A DNA stretch of 32,523 nucleotides, from NCBI GenBank assembly GCA_949128025.1, contig CASBRD010000344.1, forward strand, positions 1 to 32,523, written 5' to 3'. The stretch comes from Oscillatoriales cyanobacterium PMM_0008 (GTDB taxonomy: Bacteria; Cyanobacteriota; Cyanobacteriia; Cyanobacteriales; Aerosakkonemataceae). The notes beneath the pieces are model-generated. The model saw nothing but the letters and a program-made list of their open reading frames with translations. It was not told the origin of the DNA and searched no databases. Every line of letters begins with the position of its first letter. The first letter of the stretch is position 1. Made by a program: the position numbers and the translations under genes. This document shows positions 26,032-32,523 of the stretch, piece by piece.

Positions 26032-26367
26032 ATGGCAAATCTCTATGCTGATGAACAATTCCCACTGCCAGTAGTGAAATTACTCCGAACTTCAGGTCAT
26101 AATGTACTCACGGTTCAAGAAGCAGGAAATGCGGGAGGTTCAGATCCAGATGTTTTAGCATTTGCCGTAAGTAATGAAAGATCTGTTTTGACGCAAAACC
26201 GTCGTGATTTCATGCAGCTACACATTCAACAACCTCTCCATCATGGCATTATTGTTTGCACAGACGATAAAAATCTAGAAAGGCTGGCAACACGCATTAA
26301 TGAAGCTATTTCTGCTGAAGAAAGTTTGAAATGTAAATTGATTAGAGTCAATCGTCCCCAAAGATGA
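26032..26367 (+). CDS. DUF5615 PIN-like protein, putative toxin, copy 2
   Basis: A 111-residue duplicate of the DUF5615 protein (LYADEQFPLPVVKLLRTSGH, VLTVQEAGNAGG, RSVLTQNRRDF). The acidic residues near positions 6-7 and the later Asp are kept. The ATG lies three bases after the stop of DUF433 copy 2. It is two residues shorter than copy 1 because of a small loss in the loop after QEAGNA. Confidence 0.85.
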   Translation: MANLYADEQFPLPVVKLLRTSGHNVLTVQEAGNAGGSDPDVLAFAVSNERSVLTQNRRDFMQLHIQQPLHHGIIVCTDDKNLERLATRINEAISAEESLKCKLIRVNRPQR

Positions 26368-26546
26368 GGATGAGTTTACCCTTGTGTCAGATGACAAGGC
26401 AAAACCAACCTCGCAACTTCGTCTTTGACAACAAATATGCAAATTTATCATAACGCCACCTTTCTAATAGCGTAATAAAGCGAGAAAATAGAAAATAAAG
26501 GGTTCTAGTACTTTTGCCCTTACTGTCAATTAGGAGTCCGTTAGCT

Positions 26547-29528
26547 GTGGTTGTACAAGTATCAAATAATACATACGAAACTAAAACCCAGGAGATTGCC
26601 AAACAACTTCTGGCTGCAACTAAGGAAAATCGCTCATTTTTTGCCCAAATGCGCGATCAGATGCGCTGGGATGATAAATTACTGGGATGGGCTATGTCTA
26701 ACCCTGGTTTGCGGGTGCAGTTGTTCCGTTTCATCGATTGTCTGCCTTCGCTACGTAGTAAACCGGAAATTGCGCGTCACTTGCAGGAGTACCTGGGGGA
26801 TGAGTCGGTTGAACTCCCCGCCGCACTCAAAGGTCTGCTAAACTTTGCTAACGCGGACTCGATGCCGGGACAATTGGCAGCAACGACGGTTTCGACGGCT
26901 GTGGAAACTTTGGCGCATAAGTACATTTCTGGGGAAAATATTAGGCAGGTAATTAAGACGGTTGAACGATTGCGTAAGGATAAAATGGCTTTTACGATCG
27001 ACCTCTTGGGAGAGGCGGTGATTACGGAGGAGGAAGCGCAGTCTTATCTTGATCGCTATCTGGAACTGATGGAACAGTTAACAGAGGCGGCGAAAAGTTG
27101 GTCAACTGTTGAGGCGATCGATCATGCTGATGGCGAACTATTGCCAAAAGTGCAAGTATCTGTTAAAATAACGGCGTTTTATTCCCAGTTCGATCCGCTG
27201 GATGAGAAAGGCAGTCAGGAAAAAGTGAGCGATCGCATTCGCATATTACTGCGCCGCGCCAAGGAATTAGGTGCAGCCGTTCACTTTGACATGGAACAAT
27301 ATGCCTACAAAGACCTAACTTTGAGCATCCTCAAACAGGTTTTGTTGGAAGAGGAATTTCGATCGCGCACGGATATCGGTATCACAATACAAGCGTATTT
27401 ACGCGACAGTGAACGCGATTTGCGCGATTTGATTGCATGGGCGAAATTGCGCGGTAATCCGGTGACTATCCGTTTGGTGAAGGGTGCTTATTGGGATCAG
27501 GAAACTATCAAATCTGCCCAGAGAGATTGGCCGCAACCAGTTTACAACAATAAAGCGGCAACAGATATCAACTATGAGAAAATAACTCAGTTGATGTTGG
27601 AGAATCATGAGTATATTTATTCGGCAATTGGTAGCCATAACGTGCGTAGTCAAGCGCGTGCGATGGCAATTGCCGAAACTTTAAATGTACCTCGTCGCCG
27701 TTTTGAAATGCAGGTTCTTTACGGGATGGCAGATAAACTGGCAAAATCAATTGTGGATCGCGGTTATCGTCTGCGGGTTTATTGTCCTTATGGGGATTTA
27801 ATTCCCGGTATGGCATATTTGATTCGCCGACTGTTAGAAAATACTGCGAATAGTTCTTTCTTACGGCAAAGTTTGGAAGAACGACCAATCGAGGAATTGT
27901 TAGCACCGCCGCAGGAGATCCCCCCCCTACCCCCCCTTGAAAAAGGGGGGAGTAAGAATAAATTTCCCAATGTAGCTGATACTGATTATTCTGATCAGGA
28001 AGAGAGGGTCCGATCGCAGCAAGCAATCCAAACCGTTCGTCAACAATTGGGTAAGACATATTCACCTCTAATTAATGGTGAATATGTAAACACATCACAA
28101 ACCGTAGATTCTGTCAATCCTTCTAATCCCAGCGAAGTAGTTGGCAAAATTGGATTGCTTAGTGTCGAACAAGCAGAACAAGCAATTAAAGCAGCAAAAG
28201 CAGCATTTCCCGCTTGGCGAAAAACCCCTGTACGAGAACGCGCAGGCGTATTGCGGAAAGCAGGAGAATTAATGGAAGAACGCCGCGCTGAATTAACTGC
28301 TTGGATGGTTTTGGAAACAGGAAAACCAGTGCGGGAAGGCGATGGGGAAGTTTCGGAAGCGATCGATTTTTGCCGTTATTACGCCGATGAAATGGAACGT
28401 TTGGAACAGGGATATAACTACGATATTCCTGGCGAAAATAACCGCTATAACTATCAACCGCGTGGAATTTCGCTGATTATTTCGCCTTGGAATTTCCCGT
28501 TAGCTATTCCTACGGGGATGACAGTTGCTTCCTTAGTGGCGGGAAATTGTACGCTTATGAAACCAGCGGAAGTTTCGTCAGTAATTACGGCGAAATTAAC
28601 CGAGATTTTGCTCGAAGCTGGGGTTCCAAGTGGCGTATTCCAATACGTACCTGGTAAAGGTTCCACTGTGGGTTCTTACATGGTGAAACATCCCGATGTT
28701 CACATGATCACCTTCACTGGATCTCAAGAAGTTGGTTGCCAAATTTACGCAGACGCTGCCATTTTACAACCCGGACAAAAACATTTGAAACGAGTGATTG
28801 CTGAGATGGGTGGTAAGAATGCGATCATCGTTGATGAAAGTGCGGATTTAGATCAAGCAGTTGCGGGTGTAGTGCAATCTGCTTTTGGTTATAGCGGACA
28901 AAAATGTTCCGCTTGTTCGCGAGTAATTGTCTTGGAATCTATCTATGATGTGTTTGTAGCGCGTTTAGTTGAAGCTACTCGCAGTCTGAACGTTGGTGCT
29001 GCTGAAGAACCCAGTACAAAAGTAGGCCCTGTGATAGATGCGAATGCCCATAAACGCATCAAAGAATATATCGAGAAAGGGCGTCAGGAAGCAAAAGTTG
29101 CGCTGGAAATGTCTGCACCGGAAAATGGCTATTTTATTGGGCCAGTAATTTTTTCCGAAGTATCTCCGACGGGTATAATTGCCCAAGAGGAGATTTTTGG
29201 CCCGGTATTGTCTGTGATTCGAGTCAAGGATTTTCAGTCAGCAATTGATGTTGCTAATGGTACAAATTTCGCCTTAACTGGTGGTTTGTATTCTCGTACT
29301 CCTTCCCACATTCAACAAGCACAAGATGAATTTGAAGTGGGAAATTTGTATATCAATCGCGGGATTACTGGTGCGATTGTGTCGCGTCAACCTTTTGGCG
29401 GATTTAAACTTTCTGGTGTTGGTTCTAAAGCGGGTGGCCCGGATTACCTGCTACAATTCTTGGAACCGCGTGGGGTGACGGAGAATATTCAACGTCAAGG
29501 TTTTGCACCGATTGAAGGGGCAGAGTAA
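26547..29528 (+). CDS. putA: Bifunctional proline dehydrogenase / L-glutamate gamma-semialdehyde dehydrogenase
   Basis: A 993-residue enzyme that oxidises proline to glutamate in two steps. The N-terminal FAD proline dehydrogenase domain (about 60-440) contains FDMEQYAYKDL, RLVKGAYWDQE and YGMADKLAKS, and ends near VYCPYGDLIPGMAYLIRRL. The C-terminal aldehyde dehydrogenase domain (about 505-985) has catalytic Glu753 (EMGGKN) and Cys787 (GQKCSACSR). The linker (about 455-500) carries an in-frame C-rich palindrome encoding PPLPPLEKGG. The start is the GTG at 26547 (VVQVSNN), with TAGGAG upstream; a TTG at 26514 is less likely. No DNA-binding domain is present, so it is not an autorepressor. Confidence 0.95.
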   Translation: MVVQVSNNTYETKTQEIAKQLLAATKENRSFFAQMRDQMRWDDKLLGWAMSNPGLRVQLFRFIDCLPSLRSKPEIARHLQEYLGDESVELPAALKGLLNFANADSMPGQLAATTVSTAVETLAHKYISGENIRQVIKTVERLRKDKMAFTIDLLGEAVITEEEAQSYLDRYLELMEQLTEAAKSWSTVEAIDHADGELLPKVQVSVKITAFYSQFDPLDEKGSQEKVSDRIRILLRRAKELGAAVHFDMEQYAYKDLTLSILKQVLLEEEFRSRTDIGITIQAYLRDSERDLRDLIAWAKLRGNPVTIRLVKGAYWDQETIKSAQRDWPQPVYNNKAATDINYEKITQLMLENHEYIYSAIGSHNVRSQARAMAIAETLNVPRRRFEMQVLYGMADKLAKSIVDRGYRLRVYCPYGDLIPGMAYLIRRLLENTANSSFLRQSLEERPIEELLAPPQEIPPLPPLEKGGSKNKFPNVADTDYSDQEERVRSQQAIQTVRQQLGKTYSPLINGEYVNTSQTVDSVNPSNPSEVVGKIGLLSVEQAEQAIKAAKAAFPAWRKTPVRERAGVLRKAGELMEERRAELTAWMVLETGKPVREGDGEVSEAIDFCRYYADEMERLEQGYNYDIPGENNRYNYQPRGISLIISPWNFPLAIPTGMTVASLVAGNCTLMKPAEVSSVITAKLTEILLEAGVPSGVFQYVPGKGSTVGSYMVKHPDVHMITFTGSQEVGCQIYADAAILQPGQKHLKRVIAEMGGKNAIIVDESADLDQAVAGVVQSAFGYSGQKCSACSRVIVLESIYDVFVARLVEATRSLNVGAAEEPSTKVGPVIDANAHKRIKEYIEKGRQEAKVALEMSAPENGYFIGPVIFSEVSPTGIIAQEEIFGPVLSVIRVKDFQSAIDVANGTNFALTGGLYSRTPSHIQQAQDEFEVGNLYINRGITGAIVSRQPFGGFKLSGVGSKAGGPDYLLQFLEPRGVTENIQRQGFAPIEGAE
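27931..27950. repeat. C-rich palindromic repeat inside putA
   Basis: CCCCCCTT-GAAA-AAGGGGGG is a perfect 8-bp stem with a GAAA loop, lying in frame in the putA interdomain linker. This word is a frequent intergenic repeat in cyanobacteria and here encodes part of PPLPPLEKGG. Confidence 0.8.
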
Positions 29529-29538
29529 GAGTAGAATC

Positions 29539-29608
29539 AAATCTGATTGACTGACAAATATAGGCAAATAATTGTTGTAAATAAAAGATTAGTTAGTCAA
29601 TCAGATTT
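29539..29608 (+). terminator. Long inverted repeat downstream of putA
   Basis: AAATCTGATTGACT (29539-29552) and AGTCAATCAGATTT (29595-29608) are perfect 14-bp inverted repeats separated by 42 bp. The element starts 11 bp past the putA stop and is followed by TTC and AAAATT, not a long T-run. It may act as a terminator-like 3' structure or be a small mobile repeat. Confidence 0.5.
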
Positions 29609-29699
29609 TCAAAATTGAACAGGTTATAAAATTGTTCCTAAAGTATGTAATAATTTAGATTAGTTATAACCGATAGTTATTTTCAGGGATAAAAGCGGT

Positions 29700-30581
29700 A
29701 TGCTATTCATAATAGTTTTAATAATTCTGGGAATTGGCTTTTATTTAGTCTGGCTTTCTTGGGAACAAGATAATTCCAGCCACTCCTCTTTACAGCCTCG
29801 AAATAGTAACAATGCTATTGATAAATCATTTACCCCAGAAGTAAGTAGGTTAGATGCTGAAAATACTCAAGGTGCTAAAGCAGACCATAGTAATAGCCAG
29901 GATTTAGCTGGTAATAATTATGCTAATTCAAAAGCATTTTTAGATGAGAAAATGCAAGAACTCAACTCTAAGGGTTATGAACTTTACCAACAGGCTGAAA
30001 AAGAACAAAGTGCTGAAATTTTTTTCAAAGCAGGTGATGCCTATGACAGAAGTTATAGTTCTTTCTGGGGAGATAATGTTTTTGGGGGAGTTGACTATCA
30101 AGCTTTTCTAGCTAATTTTCTGGGGAGAATGGGAAGATTTGTAGGAGAAGAAGGCGCGAAAGAAATAATTAAAAACGCTCAAGAGTCTTTAGTTATTAGT
30201 TGCGAGTTTTACCTAAGATCTATTAGTATTAATCCGAATTATTATGACTCCTATCTTAGATTAGCAACTGCTTTGACAGTAGCGCTACAGGTTGATGCAG
30301 CAATTATTTATTGGCGCAAACTGTTACAAATAATTGATTCGGAAATTTTAAAGGCGGAAATTTTAAAGGCGCTTTTAGCCGATTCTATGGGTTGGGATCA
30401 CAGGAGTACAGCTACTAAAGAGGTGATTTATCGTTTAGGATTGGGAGGTTATCCTCAAACTTTTTCTCCACAGTATATTGAACAAAAAGCGATTGCCTTA
30501 AATATGCTCCAATCCAGCCCATATTTGGTAACGCATATTCACGGGTTGAAAGCTGGGAACAGCAACCAGTTTCAAATATAG
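29700..30581 (+). CDS. Membrane-anchored unknown protein with TPR-like helical domain
   Basis: A 293-residue protein. Residues 2-22 form one membrane segment (LFIIVLIILGIGFYLVWL), followed by a low-complexity Ser/Asn linker (about 25-80). From about 85 it is helical: GYELYQQAEKEQSAEIFFKAGDAYDRSY, later CEFYLRSISINPNYYDSYLRLATAL, which reads as TPR-like repeats (INPNYYDSYLRLA is a classic A/B helix turn). Such an anchored repeat domain could hold a partner at the membrane. No family is recognised. Its 3' end overlaps the convergent small gene by 10 bp. Confidence 0.6.
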   Translation: MLFIIVLIILGIGFYLVWLSWEQDNSSHSSLQPRNSNNAIDKSFTPEVSRLDAENTQGAKADHSNSQDLAGNNYANSKAFLDEKMQELNSKGYELYQQAEKEQSAEIFFKAGDAYDRSYSSFWGDNVFGGVDYQAFLANFLGRMGRFVGEEGAKEIIKNAQESLVISCEFYLRSISINPNYYDSYLRLATALTVALQVDAAIIYWRKLLQIIDSEILKAEILKALLADSMGWDHRSTATKEVIYRLGLGGYPQTFSPQYIEQKAIALNMLQSSPYLVTHIHGLKAGNSNQFQI

Positions 30582-30808
30582 AATGGTATAGGAAAGCTCT
30601 CTGCCCAAGCTATATACTGCTCTGGTGTAAATTCTTTTTTTCCTTCCATTAGCCATTGTTGGACGGCTTCTGTCAGTCCTGTTTGTGCTGCATACAATCG
30701 AGCCAGCCTTATATATTTTTCCCTTTCATAAGGATTAGCATACATCGCTGATTTAGCAGCTTGGACAACTTCTTGAGGAGTAATATTAGAGATTTGATTT
30801 TTGTTCAT
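30572..30808 (-). CDS. Small unknown protein
   Basis: A 78-residue helical protein, unrecognised. ITPQEVVQAAKSAMYANPYEREKYIRLARLYAAQTG reads like a TPR-like helix pair, and it ends PEQYIAWAESFPIPFYI. The 3' end overlaps the preceding gene on the opposite strand by 10 bp. GGAAAATGGGG precedes the ATG. It could be linked to the TPR-like protein next door, but convergence argues against an operon. Confidence 0.5.
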   Translation of the reverse strand: MNKNQISNITPQEVVQAAKSAMYANPYEREKYIRLARLYAAQTGLTEAVQQWLMEGKKEFTPEQYIAWAESFPIPFYI

Positions 30809-30876
30809 TGCCCCATTTTCCTAAATTAAGTTTAATGCTACACGCTTTTTTTGGAATACCCGTTATTTTAAACTTT

Positions 30877-31374
30877 TTATTGTTTTTCTCCAAACGCTTC
30901 TAAGTATATCTCTGTATATTGATTCCATAAACAACCCCAAATTAAAATAGCAATCCCGCAAATACCTTGTTTTTCTACCATTTGTTTCCATTCATTTTCT
31001 CCAAGAACTATTGGTTTAAATTTATCTAAGTCAGAATCTTTAATTTCAAAAAATGTTTGATGAGCAGCATCATTTCTCAACTTTCTTAAATTGTCTATAC
31101 TATTAAAAAGCTCGTCATTAATGATCCCGATCTCATTAAGAATAATGATTTTTGTTGAATATGGATAACCGCGACTGTCCTCTTCAATTCTTTTACCATG
31201 CTTGAGCTTCTTGCGAATTAAAATATTTACCAGCAATTCCATAAAACCATTAATAACTAGAATAGATAATCTTGGATCGCCTGAAACCCGATTAACTTCA
31301 TTTATAAAATGTAGAGTAACTTCTGAGGGTTCAGATCCTGGAAGCTTTGTTTTAGGCATAATATCTGAGTACAT
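30877..31374 (-). CDS. HEPN-like/DUF4145-like protein
   Basis: A 165-residue helical protein. It contains LRKLRNDAAHQTFF (about 105-118): the R-N-D-A-A-H motif fits the R-x4-H signature of HEPN domains, with the sequence before it (LFNSIDNLRKL) also typical. HEPN proteins include RNase toxins and abortive-infection factors, though this subgroup is mostly uncharacterised. The start may be Met1 or Met6. No nucleotidyltransferase partner is next to it. Confidence 0.6.
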   Translation of the reverse strand: MYSDIMPKTKLPGSEPSEVTLHFINEVNRVSGDPRLSILVINGFMELLVNILIRKKLKHGKRIEEDSRGYPYSTKIIILNEIGIINDELFNSIDNLRKLRNDAAHQTFFEIKDSDLDKFKPIVLGENEWKQMVEKQGICGIAILIWGCLWNQYTEIYLEAFGEKQ

Positions 31375-31512
31375 ATAAACAAATTAAATTTTAACATAGG
31401 CCATCCAAAAGTGTCAACTGCAACAGAATATAAAAATTGCAAACAGGCACTAGCAAAAATCCGTTGGCAGTGTTATTGTCTGGAAATGACAAGTAACTAT
31501 TAGCGCTAATTT

Positions 31513-32523
31513 GTGATTGAACAAAATAGAAAAAGCCCTTTCAAAGGTCTGCTAGTCCTGGCTATAATTTGGCTAGTGGGTGCGGTATGCGATCGCATCT
31601 GGTTCGCCTTAGACCATTCTATCCCCGCCTGGGATCAGGCAGACTACCTCACAGGTTCGTTAAACTACTGGCAAGCCTTACAGCACCCCCAGTGGTTTAA
31701 CGGTGAATGGTGGACGAGTTTTTGGCAACTCACCTCCAAAGTCCCGCCTTTTACCTATATTGCCGCAGGTATTATCCAAAATATATTTGGCACTGGTGCA
31801 GATAAAGCTACACTTGTCAACCTCTTCTTTAGCGCTATTCTATTAGTCTCCGTTTATGGTTTGGGCGTAGAATTGTTCAGCGTTGAAGTCGGGTTATTGG
31901 CGGCGGCGATATGTCAGGTTTTGCCGGGATTATATCGATTTCGCATAGATTTTTTACTGGATTATCCGCTGACATCTGTAGTAACCCTATCTTTCTATTG
32001 TTTGACGGTTTGGTGGAATATAAAAACCACGAAGACACGAAGAAAAGAATGGTTTTGGGCAGCAGGTTTTGGTATTTTTTTGGGCTTGGCCTTAATGGTG
32101 AAGCAAACAGCCTTATTCTTTTTGTTAATACCACTATTGTGGGCAGGGTTTGGGGAAATTGGCGATTTAATTAAAAATATAAGATTTAAAATTAAACATG
32201 AGAATAATTTTCTCGGCAATTCAATTAACAGAATAGGGCAGCTAATCGGTGCTTTGTTGCTGTCAGTGTTAGTGTTCGGCCCTTGGTATCGCACCAATTG
32301 GCTGCTGATACTGACTTCTGGGAAACGGGCAACAGTGGATTCTGCGATCGCAGAAGGCGACCCAGCCCTCAATACCCTCGACGCCTGGACATTTTATTGG
32401 AAAGACTTACCATACATAGTTTCTTGGCCGCTATTGCTAGTACCCATCGTCGGTTTGCTCATCTATTTATGTAAACTATTAATTAAACCTAAAAGCTTGG
32501 AAGCAATTCTCCCCCACTCCCCC
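31513..32523 (+). CDS. ArnT/PMT-like multi-membrane-span glycosyltransferase, partial
   Basis: The window ends inside this gene, which reads 337 codons without a stop. The start is a GTG at 31513, as an in-frame TAA lies at 31507. The protein has an N-terminal membrane segment, then a periplasmic loop with the acidic DHSIPAWDQADYL (the Asp pair typical of GT39/GT83-like enzymes), and several hydrophobic segments. These enzymes move sugars from polyprenyl phosphate donors onto lipids or proteins at the outer face of the membrane. The tract encoding TTKTRRKEW (about residues 172-180) matches a widespread cyanobacterial repeat word (ACCACGAAGACACGAAG). The acceptor is unknown. Confidence 0.8.
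   Translation, partial: MIEQNRKSPFKGLLVLAIIWLVGAVCDRIWFALDHSIPAWDQADYLTGSLNYWQALQHPQWFNGEWWTSFWQLTSKVPPFTYIAAGIIQNIFGTGADKATLVNLFFSAILLVSVYGLGVELFSVEVGLLAAAICQVLPGLYRFRIDFLLDYPLTSVVTLSFYCLTVWWNIKTTKTRRKEWFWAAGFGIFLGLALMVKQTALFFLLIPLLWAGFGEIGDLIKNIRFKIKHENNFLGNSINRIGQLIGALLLSVLVFGPWYRTNWLLILTSGKRATVDSAIAEGDPALNTLDAWTFYWKDLPYIVSWPLLLVPIVGLLIYLCKLLIKPKSLEAILPHSP

Overview
The window looks like the chromosome of a filamentous, non-marine cyanobacterium (Oscillatoria/Microcoleus type, or a heterocyst former). The evidence is the many HIP1 octamers (GCGATCGC), the cyanobacterial gene set (sigC, ycf46-type AAA protein, FurA, DUF2808 protein, proton-translocating pntA/pntB), and above all hetR with a small gene just upstream that encodes the PatX/PatS-type pentapeptide RGSGR. 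hetR is also found in filamentous strains that make no heterocysts, so nitrogen fixation cannot be inferred.

Layout. 1-1.4 kb: an edge fragment with two hairpins, then a zinc-dependent medium-chain dehydrogenase (minus). 1.5-3.2 kb: a patX-like gene and hetR (both plus), a probable inhibitor/activator pair for cell patterning. 3.4-7.45 kb: an AT-rich accessory block, all on the minus strand: an OLD-like AAA ATPase plus TOPRIM partner, a PemK/MazF-type toxin with antitoxin, a Uma2 nuclease and an overlapping pair of unknown genes. It ends at the 3' end of a tRNA-Pro(CGG) gene. 7.8-11.6 kb: lipA, gpsA and the group 2 sigma factor sigC (plus). Two identical 65-bp palindromic repeats flank lipA, and the second is translated as part of gpsA. 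12.0-13.2 kb: two tandem furA-type genes, each behind the same promoter block; the first has lost the last zinc-ligand cysteine.

13.2-20.8 kb (minus): a peptidoglycan-binding protein, an SH3 protein, a Ycf46-like AAA protein, a DUF177 protein, and the conserved order rpmH-rnpA-PH domain-yidC-khpB/jag, followed downstream by the DUF177 and ycf46 genes. khpB has an in-frame TAA between its KH and R3H domains. A DUF2808 secreted protein lies upstream. 21.0-24.1 kb: pntA-pntB transhydrogenase operon with a heptamer repeat array between the genes. 24.5-26.4 kb: a lone HicB-like gene and a tandemly duplicated DUF433/DUF5615 toxin-antitoxin-like operon. 26.5-29.5 kb: a bifunctional proline catabolic enzyme carrying an in-frame C-rich palindrome. 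29.7-32.5 kb: a membrane-anchored unknown protein, a small unknown protein, a HEPN-like protein, and the start of a multi-membrane-span glycosyltransferase cut by the window end.

Recurring themes are short palindromic repeats and MITE-like elements, several of them inside reading frames, and local tandem duplication (fur pair, DUF433/DUF5615 pair). The strongest observation is the unlabelled patX-like gene 484 bp upstream of hetR. All calls come from reading the sequence and remembered family features; no database search was run.
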